Positions 50,798 to 59,724 of a stretch of DNA of 64,000 bases are shown here, in pieces. The first letter of the stretch is position 1. Each line of letters opens with the position of its first letter. A program made the position numbers and the translations under genes. The notes below the pieces were generated by a model. The model searched no databases. It was given only the letters and a program-made list of their open reading frames with translations, and was not told the origin of the DNA. The stretch lies in contig CAKPRO010000004.1 in the NCBI GenBank assembly GCA_934182615.1, forward strand, positions 35,449 to 99,448, in the 5' to 3' direction. This DNA is from an uncultured Bacilli bacterium (GTDB taxonomy: Bacteria > Bacillota_I > Bacilli_A > RF39 > UBA660).

Positions 50798-51270
50798 TAT
50801 TCTGTTATCCTTTCAATTTTACGTGTTTCACCATTTATAGGAATCTCAAAATGTAAATTCCAGAATGGAAATTCTATATAAGCAAATGTTCTCACTTTAT
50901 AGTAACTACTCTTAAGCCCATCAACTGAACTATCTTGTTCTATTTTTGATATACAAATTCCCCTTTCACTTACATAATCTGCTCCAGGACAATTATTGTC
51001 TTCAGTGATTCCATTAACCCTATATGAGATACTTTCTAAGTAATCATCTATTTGACCAAATATTCCAGAGGTTATCTTACTATAATCTTTACCTTCTGTT
51101 CCATCATCCCATTCTCTTATTCCTTCATTTTGCTCTATGATATCTATTACTTTATTTTTAACTCTAAATGCCCTGGCGTAATTAAATGCTACAGCCACAA
51201 AGACAATATAGACCGCTAAAAATATTATTAATACATATATCATAAATGTTCCACCGACTGAATCTCTCAT
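50797..51270 (-). CDS. TadE-like pseudopilin
   Basis: 157 aa. A short basic start, then one N-terminal hydrophobic helix (GGTFMIYVLIIFLAVYIVFV) as in TadE/TadF proteins, and an extracellular domain with two Cys (NNCPGADYVSERGICISK), probably a disulphide. The C-terminal part is beta-rich. TadE-like pseudopilins are minor parts of Flp pili. It lies between the Flp-like and TadZ-like genes. Confidence 0.75.
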   Translation of the reverse strand: MRDSVGGTFMIYVLIIFLAVYIVFVAVAFNYARAFRVKNKVIDIIEQNEGIREWDDGTEGKDYSKITSGIFGQIDDYLESISYRVNGITEDNNCPGADYVSERGICISKIEQDSSVDGLKSSYYKVRTFAYIEFPFWNLHFEIPINGETRKIERITE

Positions 51271-51300
51271 TATTTATCACCTACTTTTTATCATCAATTG

Positions 51301-51489
51301 TTATCCCATGTTATCCATTGCATTATCACCTTTATCTGTGATATTATTGAATGTATTTTCAATCCACTTTCTTCCGATTGAATCTTCACTACCAAATAAG
51401 AACATACCAATTCCTAATACTACTACTAATAGTACAATAGTAATAACTGTCATTGAAACTTCACCTGTTGCTTCTTTCATTGTTTTCAC
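51301..51489 (-). CDS. Flp/Tad-type pilin-like small protein
   Basis: 62 aa. A short charged leader MKTMKEATG is followed by a hydrophobic helix (MTVITIVLLVVVLGIGMFLF) and a hydrophilic tail with many Asp and Asn. The Gly-Glu junction would suit a prepilin peptidase, although Flp pilins normally have Glu at +5. A very strong AGGAGGTG site precedes the ATG, as expected for an abundant subunit. No prepilin peptidase gene is present in the window. Confidence 0.7.
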   Translation of the reverse strand: MKTMKEATGEVSMTVITIVLLVVVLGIGMFLFGSEDSIGRKWIENTFNNITDKGDNAMDNMG

Positions 51490-51542
51490 CTCCTCTTTAT
51501 ATGTATTTTTTTATTCTTTTTTTATATTTCAAATTGTTATAA

Positions 51543-52337
51543 TTATACAGTAGATAAAAGTACAACAATTGAAATTAATAGTAATACTAGGGAACATCCA
51601 CCAGTAACAACCATCATTATTAATGTTTTTCTTTCCATTGTTCCAAGTCTTGCTTGATATTTCATTTCTCTAGCTTTAGCTTGAAGATTTGATACTGATT
51701 TAGAAAATGATACTAGTTGTTGGTGTTTCTTTTCTTGTTCACCTAATCCTAATCTATATAATAATCTCATCATTCTCATTGAATCTCTAACTGGATATTC
51801 TTTAGCAAAATCCATATATGGATCTATTGAAGAATCTCCAGATTCTATTTTAGCTATCATTCTTTTTAATCCTGGCTTAAATACTTCAGGAGCATCATCT
51901 ATACTTTTAGCGATTGCTACTGGTACTGTATAGTGATGAATTAATACTTCAAGAGTCTTTAAGTAATATGGTAATAATGAATCTATATAATTTAGATGTT
52001 GTTTATACCATTTTTTTAAACTTAAATATTGACTTTTAAATACTAAGAAACCTATTACTAATGCCACTATTACAGTTAAATAACTTAATTGTGATAAGAA
52101 CATAAATACTAGTGCTATTGTTACTAATACTCCATTTCTTACTCTTTTCATAAATACTTCGTTAGGATCATATACACGATCACCATATTTTGCTATTAAT
52201 AGAAAATCATAATCTTTTTCCTTTAGGATATTTGTTAAAGGACTATCAGAACCAAACATACCAGTTGAACTTATCTTTTTGTTTACAATGAAAATATAGA
52301 ATACTATTACTGCTATTATCAGCATTTCAATATACAT
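51543..52337 (-). CDS. TadC-like pilus assembly membrane protein
   Basis: 264 aa of the T2SSF/GspF type: an N-terminal helix, a pair of helices (about 70-105), a cytoplasmic helical bundle (SLLPYYLKTLEVLIHHYTVP) and a C-terminal helix (VVTGGCSLVLLLISIVVLLS). TadC and TadB form the membrane platform above the CpaF motor. The start overlaps the TadB stop (AATAATG). Confidence 0.85.
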   Translation of the reverse strand: MYIEMLIIAVIVFYIFIVNKKISSTGMFGSDSPLTNILKEKDYDFLLIAKYGDRVYDPNEVFMKRVRNGVLVTIALVFMFLSQLSYLTVIVALVIGFLVFKSQYLSLKKWYKQHLNYIDSLLPYYLKTLEVLIHHYTVPVAIAKSIDDAPEVFKPGLKRMIAKIESGDSSIDPYMDFAKEYPVRDSMRMMRLLYRLGLGEQEKKHQQLVSFSKSVSNLQAKAREMKYQARLGTMERKTLIMMVVTGGCSLVLLLISIVVLLSTV

Positions 52338-53230
52338 TATTCAGCACCTACATTCTCGTTGTAATATTTTTCTCCGTTTAGAAGAAACCAACTATTTATT
52401 ATTACTACGCCATGTACAAATATTCTTATTAATACTTTATCTATCATGGCTATGTATGTTTCTTGACCTATTAATAATTGAATTAAGGCTACCATTCCAT
52501 ATAGGGACACGCCAAATATAACAAATTGTCTATGGAAACTTGCTCTTTCTGTTCTGTCACGATATACTCCTTCAACTAATATATCTATGTCTGATAACAT
52601 ATTTTCAAATGTTTCCTCAGTATCTTTTGCACCTTCTTTAGTAACCTGTAGAAACAATTGATGCATATTTTTTACCATATAATATGGATACTTTGCATCC
52701 ATATATTTAATTGAATCATATACATCTCCTTTTTCGTAGGATAATGCTATCATTGTTTTTACATCTGACAGTACTGGATCTTCCAATATACCAGATTCCA
52801 CTACTCCTTCAAGCGATTTAACAAATGCTTGCGTTGTTGCAAATTCCATTATAGTATTTGTGCAATATACTTGCACTTGTTCAAATATATATTCACTATA
52901 CTGTCTTTTACATCTTAAAAATGTTATGTATGGTATAAATGAAACTGCTATTATGATGTATATTACTGATATAAATAAGTTATAAAAATATAAATAACTT
53001 ATTCCACCAGCTAGTCCAGCAAATGCTAATATTTGAAATAAATATTGTCTAGGTGTATATTCTAAGCCTAATTCCTTTACTTTTTCACGCATTACTTTAA
53101 AGGAATATGGTTCTATTTTTTTATACGTATTTACAGCTTGTTCAGAAATAAACTTATATACTGATTCGCCTTGTTTTGTACGATAAGAAATTATAAATAT
53201 TATAATCACTCCTATTATAACTATTTCCAT
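52337..53230 (-). CDS. TadB-like pilus assembly membrane protein
   Basis: 297 aa T2SSF-type protein: N-terminal helix, paired helices (about 65-105), soluble bundle (NTIMEFATTQAFVKSLEGVV), C-terminal helices. Paralogue of the next gene (TadC-like). It lies 15 bases after the CpaF gene; the ATG follows GTAGGTG. Confidence 0.85.
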   Translation of the reverse strand: MEIVIIGVIIIFIISYRTKQGESVYKFISEQAVNTYKKIEPYSFKVMREKVKELGLEYTPRQYLFQILAFAGLAGGISYLYFYNLFISVIYIIIAVSFIPYITFLRCKRQYSEYIFEQVQVYCTNTIMEFATTQAFVKSLEGVVESGILEDPVLSDVKTMIALSYEKGDVYDSIKYMDAKYPYYMVKNMHQLFLQVTKEGAKDTEETFENMLSDIDILVEGVYRDRTERASFHRQFVIFGVSLYGMVALIQLLIGQETYIAMIDKVLIRIFVHGVVIINSWFLLNGEKYYNENVGAE

Positions 53231-53245
53231 TATATCACCTACCTT

Positions 53246-54598
53246 TTAACCATTATTTATACTATTTATATTAACTTGTCTTGGAACACTCTGTGTAGCA
53301 TAAATATTTGGTATACTATTTTGATTATTAGCATTTATAGGAATACTTTGATTAATTGTATTCATATTTACACTTTGGTTTTGTATATTATTATTTAAAC
53401 TACTAATACCTTCTCTATATACATTATTATTTCCTTGATTCATGTTTATTGTATTAATATTATTCTGTGAAATACTACTATTATCTACTACGAACTCATT
53501 ATTAGTGTTATTATTTATAGAAGTGTTTGTTGTATCTTTAAATTCTTCTTTTACTAATACATCTTTGGGTATTATTACTCCTTGACTTTCTAAGTAATCA
53601 AGTAAATATTTTGATGGATTAGCTGTTGTTTCATGCCCATCAGGAGTTTTTTTGTATAATATTTTATATTCTGGCTTATTGTCTTCTGTAACATAGAACT
53701 CTACTACTTCTGCTACCTCTCTATGAAATCTTTTATATTTTTGACTATAATATCCTTTTATATGTACTCCTAACTGAACATATCTATGGATGGTAGCAAG
53801 AAATTGTCCTATATCCTGATTTGTTTCCAACAAACTGTACATTCTGCTTGGAATTGACTCTGCTTTATCAGCATGAATAGTTGATAAAATATTATGTCCA
53901 GATGATATACTATTACGAACAGCCATTACTGCTTCTGCACTTCTTACTTCGGACAATAGTATCCATCTTGGATTTTGTCTCATACATGTTACTAATACAT
54001 CTGAATATGATGCTATATTATTTGTTTTCATAGCAACTATATCACGCTGAGGAAATATTTTATCTAAGTGTAATTCCAAAGTATCTTCTATTGTAATTAT
54101 TTTTTCATTTTCTTTTGTATGTGCGGCTAGATATTTGATAAATTCTGTTTTACCTGAACCTGTTTCTCCACTTACTATAATATTACAATGACCCTCTACG
54201 CATTTTAGAAGAAAGTCGTGAATATTTAATCTTATATAGTCTTCTGCTATTATTTTTTCTTTTTGTAATCTTATTTTAGCAGGAGTTTTTCTTATTAATA
54301 CGGCTATTCCATTTTTAGCAATTGAATCATGAACAAAGTTCATTCTTAATTCAGCAGACTCAGCATCTAGAAAAGGATTAGCCATATTGAATGATTTTCC
54401 CATGGAGTTGGCACACTGGAATGCAATTTTTTCCATCAATTGATTATTGATTCCAGTGTTTTCTACTCTATAAACACCTTGCGATAGTGTCTTTAACCAT
54501 ACTTGTCCATTATTACTATATGATATATCTGTTATATCGTCATTTTCAAGAAATGGTTTTATTGGGCCAAAATCTATTTGGGTAAACATTTCATCCAT
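53246..54598 (-). CDS. CpaF/TadA-type secretion ATPase with Asn-rich tail
   Basis: 450 aa. Residues 1-345 are a CpaF/TadA (VirB11-superfamily) ATPase: Walker A IIVSGETGSGKTEFIKYLA, Asp box ITIEDTLELHL, Walker B RWILLSEVRSAEAVMAV, and GHNILSTIHADKAESIPSR with the His box. It powers Tad pilus assembly and could also serve the T4SS, which lacks another VirB11. The last 100 residues are low-complexity, dominated by Asn, Ile and Ser (NNNIQNQSVNMNTINQS), unlike normal CpaF. The ATG follows GGAGGG. Confidence 0.93.
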   Translation of the reverse strand: MDEMFTQIDFGPIKPFLENDDITDISYSNNGQVWLKTLSQGVYRVENTGINNQLMEKIAFQCANSMGKSFNMANPFLDAESAELRMNFVHDSIAKNGIAVLIRKTPAKIRLQKEKIIAEDYIRLNIHDFLLKCVEGHCNIIVSGETGSGKTEFIKYLAAHTKENEKIITIEDTLELHLDKIFPQRDIVAMKTNNIASYSDVLVTCMRQNPRWILLSEVRSAEAVMAVRNSISSGHNILSTIHADKAESIPSRMYSLLETNQDIGQFLATIHRYVQLGVHIKGYYSQKYKRFHREVAEVVEFYVTEDNKPEYKILYKKTPDGHETTANPSKYLLDYLESQGVIIPKDVLVKEEFKDTTNTSINNNTNNEFVVDNSSISQNNINTINMNQGNNNVYREGISSLNNNIQNQSVNMNTINQSIPINANNQNSIPNIYATQSVPRQVNINSINNG

Positions 54599-54626
54599 AT
54601 TTTGCCCTCCTTATTATTCTTCTTTT

Positions 54627-55475
54627 TTATTGATTTGCTTTTTTATTAGCTTCATCTTGTGCATTCTTTTCTGCTACTTTATCTTCTACTGAAGGTAAAT
54701 CATCTACTGATACAAATACTGTTTTTGAATTAATGAATTCTTCTATATCATGACTGCTTACTTTTACAGTATCTTTTTCTGTTAATGTTTCAGTATTTGG
54801 TATTAATATTAATTCTACATCGTAATCATCTAGATATAATGCTTTTCTTAATAATAAGTGTGTTTCTTCTGGTACTGCAAATAACATATATGCAGGTGTT
54901 CTTGTATCTTCACTATTTTCAAATACATGTTGTCCTGATGCATCCTTTACATCTAATACTTCAACATTGCTAATGAATTTTCCGAACATTACTTCACCAT
55001 TATCATTTAATGATTTGTAGTATATATTTATATGACTACCTGGAGCCATAGAATTTGCATATGTAGATGCAATTGTAACTGGATAATTTATTACTGTATA
55101 TCCTTCTGGTACATCTGCAAATGCTGAATCTGGTAACTCATCTCCTGATACTACTAAATCTGTGTAGAATAAACTACCCTTAGCTATAATAGTATTATAA
55201 TTTGAATATTTTCCTACAATACTATTTACATTTGTGTAGTAATTTCCTACAAGAAATGATTTTGGTACATTCATTGTTCCTATCATATCTTTCTTTATAT
55301 ATGTTCTTGGCTGTATTGTTGCTACAGCATATGGAACTTGTACTAATTCTACTTTTGAATTAATACGATAATTATAACCAACGTATAGTACTACTAAACA
55401 TACTACTATCCCCAATATGGTAACAGTATTCTTGTTACCAAGAAATTTTTTCATTGAAGCTTTTAAGTTATTCAT
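54627..55475 (-). CDS. CpaB/RcpC-like SAF-domain protein
   Basis: 282 aa. One N-terminal membrane helix (about 18-37), then a SAF domain (VPYAVATIQPRTYIKKDMIG) and a CpaB-type domain with NSMAPGSHINIYYKS. CpaB normally helps assemble the Tad secretin; in Gram-positive cells it may link pilus parts to the wall. An acidic and Lys-rich tail ends the protein. It lies between the 288-aa protein and CpaF; ATG with GAGGAGG. Confidence 0.85.
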   Translation of the reverse strand: MNNLKASMKKFLGNKNTVTILGIVVCLVVLYVGYNYRINSKVELVQVPYAVATIQPRTYIKKDMIGTMNVPKSFLVGNYYTNVNSIVGKYSNYNTIIAKGSLFYTDLVVSGDELPDSAFADVPEGYTVINYPVTIASTYANSMAPGSHINIYYKSLNDNGEVMFGKFISNVEVLDVKDASGQHVFENSEDTRTPAYMLFAVPEETHLLLRKALYLDDYDVELILIPNTETLTEKDTVKVSSHDIEEFINSKTVFVSVDDLPSVEDKVAEKNAQDEANKKANQ

Positions 55476-55494
55476 AATATCCTCCTCTTTTATT

Positions 55495-56361
55495 CTAACT
55501 TAATTTATATTTATACTCTTCATATTGCCATGTAACCGCAAACTTTATTATTGCATAATCTTCATTTCCAGTATTTGAACTTTTAATTTCCACTTTGTTT
55601 TGTCCACTCCCGTACTTTGTTATACTATTTACATTATACACGTTTTTTTCTATATTTGCAATAGTTAAAAAGTAATCGTAGTCTTTATTTGCATTTTTAA
55701 AGTCTATATCTCTATTTAATATTGCTTCATTTAATTCTGATTGTGTTATATTGCCACTTTCTTTATATGCAATGTCTTTCATTTTTACATTTTTTATTTT
55801 ACCTGATACTAATTCATCTGGAATATTTAATTCTAAAACATCATCATATTTTTTAGTTGCATTGCTCTTTTTTACTATTGCATAATATGTTATTTCTTTT
55901 GTCTTAGTTTCATATGGATTTTCTGTACTAGTAATAGTCTTACCATTATTATCTTTTCCTGTATATTCAAATATTCCTGTTAATTCATTTAGTACATTAT
56001 AACTATCTGATGTATTATATATTTTATAGTTTTCGATACCAGTATCTATTCTTACTGATACTTTAGGTGGTTCTTCCATAATATCAAAGAATTTTATAGT
56101 ATATTTTGTTCCTATTATAAGTGTAGATTCAGCAAATCTTCTAGTAAAATTTTCTACAAATTTCTCTCTTACTATTTTTAATTCTCCTGTTTCCCTATAG
56201 TAAGATATATCTATTGAATCAACCATAGCTGCTTCAGTTATTTCTTTTAATAAGTAATAATCGTTTTCATTAGTAGTTGTTAATTGTTGGAATAATAGTA
56301 TTATTGATATTCCTATTAATCCAAGAACCATTACCCCTACTGTTACTGTTGACCACTTCAT
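55495..56361 (-). CDS. single-span pseudopilin-like Tad-cluster protein
   Basis: 288 aa. An N-terminal hydrophobic helix (VGVMVLGLIGISIILLFQQ) as in TadE/TadG-type pseudopilins, then an extracellular alpha/beta domain with no Cys. I do not recognise the family. Operon position (between the 710-aa exported protein and CpaB) suggests a minor pilus or adaptor subunit. The start follows GTAGGTG and overlaps the previous stop. Confidence 0.7.
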   Translation of the reverse strand: MKWSTVTVGVMVLGLIGISIILLFQQLTTTNENDYYLLKEITEAAMVDSIDISYYRETGELKIVREKFVENFTRRFAESTLIIGTKYTIKFFDIMEEPPKVSVRIDTGIENYKIYNTSDSYNVLNELTGIFEYTGKDNNGKTITSTENPYETKTKEITYYAIVKKSNATKKYDDVLELNIPDELVSGKIKNVKMKDIAYKESGNITQSELNEAILNRDIDFKNANKDYDYFLTIANIEKNVYNVNSITKYGSGQNKVEIKSSNTGNEDYAIIKFAVTWQYEEYKYKLS

Positions 56362-58493
56362 TAATTATCACCTACTATATTTGTTCTCTTTGTATCGAAA
56401 TATTTATCTATGAATCCGCTCTTTCCATTTTCAATTGTATTCCAATCAAAATAACCACCATTTGAATTTTGCATTCTGTTATATTTCTTTATTTCACCAG
56501 TTTTCATACTATCTAAAGTTACTGAATATTGCATAGTATTATATGAATTTTCTAACCTTGTTTTATTTTTATCTAAATTATACCAATCATACCAGTTCAT
56601 ACCAGCATTTCTATTTGGAAATGGATTGTTTAAAGATATTGGTCTATACATGAATATATATTTAAAGTTCTTTTTATTGTTGAATGGTTGTCCATATAAT
56701 GGATATAAATTAATTGCACAATTATCTTTTGCTCCATTTAATGTTGTTTCCCAAGTTCCCGTCCATGGTGTTCCTTTTTCTTGACTGTCAGCTTTTGTTG
56801 TGGTACTTTTTAATCTATCCATACCATATATTGTAGCAGTTATCTCATATGATTTTGATGTATCCCAAGTTAATGGTGTATAATACTTGTTGCTTAATCC
56901 TAAGTTGTTGCCATCTGTTTTATAATTTACTTTACCAGTATATTTTTCTACTATTGAATTTGGTAAATATACAATACACATAGTTGTTAAAGTATTTCCT
57001 TTTGTAAAACTTCCAGTTTCTTTACACTGAATATTTTGTCTAAAATAATCATCGGGTATTTCTTCATTTCCAAATTTAACGTTTTTAAGACCAAATTCAT
57101 TTACAAAATTTTCTTTTAATTTCTTTTGCATTTCACTTGCAATATCACTTTCATTTCCTATTGATTGTTTAACTATATCCCATGATATTGTATTATAGTA
57201 GATAATGCCAAATTTAAATCCACCACCAGCATATGTTGTAGTTGGTGTTAGTATTGTTGATACAATACCACTTTGTTCAATTTTTACTTCAGCCTTAGCT
57301 TTTGTATCATTTTTTTCATCTCTACTTCTAACAGTTAGCTCACTACAACTACTAGAAAATGTTGGACTAGTACTATTACAAGCTGCCTTTATGTTTGGCG
57401 TGACAGGTTTACATTTTTTGTCGTTATATACTTTTATTTTAAATCTTCCAGCTGGAACTACCCATGATGCCCATACAACTGCCTCTCTATAATTACCTGA
57501 TTGAATATCTTCTTCTGTTGCAGGATATCTATCACTATTGCCATCATAACCTTTTTTTACATAAATTATGTATTTGCCTGGATCAGCCATTCCAGAAAAA
57601 AAACTACTTGAGCTACCAATGTACCCATTGACAAAACTTCCATCACTTTTTTCCACTACTTTAAATACTTGCCCTACTTTTGCTGAACTCCAGTGGCAAG
57701 TTTTACATATATAACTGTTATATGGTGGCCCAGATGTACATGTACAACTTGTTCCATCTGATGTTTCTAGTATATATTCATCATTTGTATTTTTTAGCAA
57801 TCCATTTGCTGCAATTACACTAACTTTGTTATCATCATAATCAGAAAGTATTTTAATATTGTCACTATCGTTTATTGATTTTACTTGTTTATTTAAAAAT
57901 AAATCTTTCCATTCGGTTTGGTATCTGCCACTTTTATTTGTATAATCTGTGTTGTGTACAGCTATTTGAAATTTTACTTCTGTTCCATCTTCTAAATCCC
58001 AATTCATAGTATCAAAACTTACTTTAAATCCTATGTCTTCATATAAACATTGTTCATATTGCTTTGTTGGATCTGTGCTACAGCTGTTATTTGCTCCTGC
58101 ATAATCACTCGGAAAATTTCCATTATACGAAGAAGTACATTCACTTTTTGAATTTTTAAATTCATACATCTGACAGTAAAAATTATAATTTCCACTTCCA
58201 GTAACGGATACAACATCGCCTAATTGCTTTCCACTCTCATCTAATGCTCTTATCATTATTTTTTGATCACCATTAGTAATGTTACCATTTTGACTTTCTA
58301 TCGGAGTACCATTTTTATAAGAAACAAAGTTATGTGTTTTATGAATAAAAGCCCATCCACTGAAAGTTATTTTTGAATCTCTAATATTTAATTCTGTTAC
58401 ATCATATCTTACATCGCCATAATCTGCTTTTACATTGGGAATAAAAATTATAAATGTTATTATTGTAAATACTATTAAGATGTTTTTTTTCAT
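56361..58493 (-). CDS. large Cys-rich exported protein
   Basis: 710 aa with a cleavable signal peptide (ends near NVKADYGD). The mature part is Tyr-, Asn- and Thr-rich, beta-strand-like, and carries 14 Cys, several in pairs (SCTCTSG, ICKTCHW, CNSTS...SSSC). No C-terminal membrane helix, LPxTG or S-layer motif is seen. It may be an adhesin or tip protein presented by the Tad/T4SS structure. It overlaps the 221-aa gene by four bases; these two lead the Tad operon. Confidence 0.78.
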   Translation of the reverse strand: MKKNILIVFTIITFIIFIPNVKADYGDVRYDVTELNIRDSKITFSGWAFIHKTHNFVSYKNGTPIESQNGNITNGDQKIMIRALDESGKQLGDVVSVTGSGNYNFYCQMYEFKNSKSECTSSYNGNFPSDYAGANNSCSTDPTKQYEQCLYEDIGFKVSFDTMNWDLEDGTEVKFQIAVHNTDYTNKSGRYQTEWKDLFLNKQVKSINDSDNIKILSDYDDNKVSVIAANGLLKNTNDEYILETSDGTSCTCTSGPPYNSYICKTCHWSSAKVGQVFKVVEKSDGSFVNGYIGSSSSFFSGMADPGKYIIYVKKGYDGNSDRYPATEEDIQSGNYREAVVWASWVVPAGRFKIKVYNDKKCKPVTPNIKAACNSTSPTFSSSCSELTVRSRDEKNDTKAKAEVKIEQSGIVSTILTPTTTYAGGGFKFGIIYYNTISWDIVKQSIGNESDIASEMQKKLKENFVNEFGLKNVKFGNEEIPDDYFRQNIQCKETGSFTKGNTLTTMCIVYLPNSIVEKYTGKVNYKTDGNNLGLSNKYYTPLTWDTSKSYEITATIYGMDRLKSTTTKADSQEKGTPWTGTWETTLNGAKDNCAINLYPLYGQPFNNKKNFKYIFMYRPISLNNPFPNRNAGMNWYDWYNLDKNKTRLENSYNTMQYSVTLDSMKTGEIKKYNRMQNSNGGYFDWNTIENGKSGFIDKYFDTKRTNIVGDN

Positions 58494-59155
58494 TTTAGAA
58501 CACCTCTATTTCTTTTCTTTTTAATTAATATTATAATCAATGTTATTACTAATATAGTTCCTAATCCTATTGATATGTATACTTTGTATTCATTTAAATA
58601 TTTTAATATTATATCAAAATTATTTTTTTCTTCTTTTGGCTCGTCTGTATTATCTTCTATTTTATGTGTAATTCTATAATGTTCTACTCTCTGTTTAAAA
58701 CTATCATAACTAACATCATATTCATAATATTTTCCACATAGTGGAAAATCATTTCCATCTATTCCCTTACATAATGGATCTAATGAGTACATATTAAATT
58801 TTGGTAATTTAAATGATATGGTATCTATTTCTTTTTCGCATTTTTCTGAATATACTTTTATTTGCCATTTACCATATAACAATTCTTTTGTTACTGTTCC
58901 ATTCTCTGGTGTATATTTTGTATCGTCATATATTTTAATATAAAAATTATCTGGAATGTTTGTTATTTCAACGTTAAATCTATTATAGGTTGGTCCATCA
59001 TAAGTTTCTACTTTTCCCATATGTTCATAAGTAACTTTTATTTTATTTGCTTCTTTTTTTAATAGTTCTATTTCTTCATTACTACAATCAGCATTAACAA
59101 TAGGTATACCTAAAAATATTATCAAAGCTACAATCACAAAATATTTTTTTTTCAT
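58490..59155 (-). CDS. exported protein with C-terminal membrane anchor
   Basis: 221 aa. Signal peptide (IVNADCSNEE cleavage region), an extracellular part of 165 residues with four Cys, then one C-terminal helix (YISIGLGTILVITLIIILIK) and a basic tail KKKRNRGVLK: a type I membrane protein. It is first in the Tad operon. It may tether the large Cys-rich protein that follows. Unknown family; the ATG follows ATAGGTG. Confidence 0.78.
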   Translation of the reverse strand: MKKKYFVIVALIIFLGIPIVNADCSNEEIELLKKEANKIKVTYEHMGKVETYDGPTYNRFNVEITNIPDNFYIKIYDDTKYTPENGTVTKELLYGKWQIKVYSEKCEKEIDTISFKLPKFNMYSLDPLCKGIDGNDFPLCGKYYEYDVSYDSFKQRVEHYRITHKIEDNTDEPKEEKNNFDIILKYLNEYKVYISIGLGTILVITLIIILIKKKRNRGVLK

Positions 59156-59186
59156 ACCTATATCACCTATCCATATTCTATAAAGA

Positions 59187-59215
59187 ATTATATCATTTTT
59201 TTTTTATTTTTAAAA
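59187..59215 (-). promoter_or_regulatory. promoter of the Tad operon
   Basis: Minus strand extended -10 TGATATAAT (TATAAT at 59187-59192). The -35 is weak (TTTTAA at 59210-59215). Confidence 0.6.
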
Positions 59216-59221
59216 GAACTT

Positions 59222-59251
59222 TTTGCATTTTTATAAAAAAAATGGTATTAT
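59222..59251 (+). promoter_or_regulatory. promoter of the thioredoxin-like gene
   Basis: TTTGCA (59222-59227), 18-base spacer, TATTAT (59246-59251) with extended TGG. Divergent from the Tad operon promoter. Confidence 0.65.
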
Positions 59252-59266
59252 TAATTAGGTGATTAT

Positions 59267-59710
59267 ATGAAAGAAAAGAAAAAAATATATATAATTGGAG
59301 GAATTATTGTTGTCATAATTGGTATTTTTATAGGAATATTATTGTTTTTTAATGATAGTAAACTTGTAAAACTGGACTATAGTGATATTGAAGAAAAAAT
59401 AAATAATAAGGAAAACTTTGTTTTATGTATTTCTAGAACGACTTGTTCTCATTGTAATAACTATAAACCAAAGTTAAAAGAAGTTGCTAATAAGTATAAT
59501 ATCAATATTTATTATACTGATGTTGATCTTTATAGTAGCGAAGACTTAGACAAATTTAATTCACTTATTAGTTTTGATGGCAGTACTCCGGTTACTATAT
59601 TTATTAAGAATGGTGAAGAAAAAACTACCGCTACTAGAATCGAAGGTGATGTTTCTACAGATAAAATCATAGAAAAATTAAAAAAGAATGGCTTTATTCA
59701 AGATAAATAA
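59267..59710 (+). CDS. membrane-anchored thioredoxin-like protein
   Basis: 147 aa. N-terminal membrane helix (IYIIGGIIVVIIGIFIGILL) followed by a thioredoxin fold facing outward, with the active site RTTCSHCNNYKP (CxxC with Ser-His between, as in oxidising or isomerase-type enzymes) and the cis-Pro loop GSTPVTIFI. It is expected to handle disulphides of exported proteins. It is divergent from the Tad operon, which begins with the Cys-rich exported proteins. The start follows TTAGGTG. Confidence 0.85.
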   Translation: MKEKKKIYIIGGIIVVIIGIFIGILLFFNDSKLVKLDYSDIEEKINNKENFVLCISRTTCSHCNNYKPKLKEVANKYNINIYYTDVDLYSSEDLDKFNSLISFDGSTPVTIFIKNGEEKTTATRIEGDVSTDKIIEKLKKNGFIQDK

Positions 59711-59724
59711 GCTATTCTTTTTTT
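59683..59724 (+). terminator. bidirectional terminator between convergent genes
   Basis: AAAGAAT-G-GCTT paired with AAGC-T-ATTCTTT, then TTTTT on the plus strand. It starts inside the last codons of the thioredoxin-like gene and overlaps the trmL end. Confidence 0.75.
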
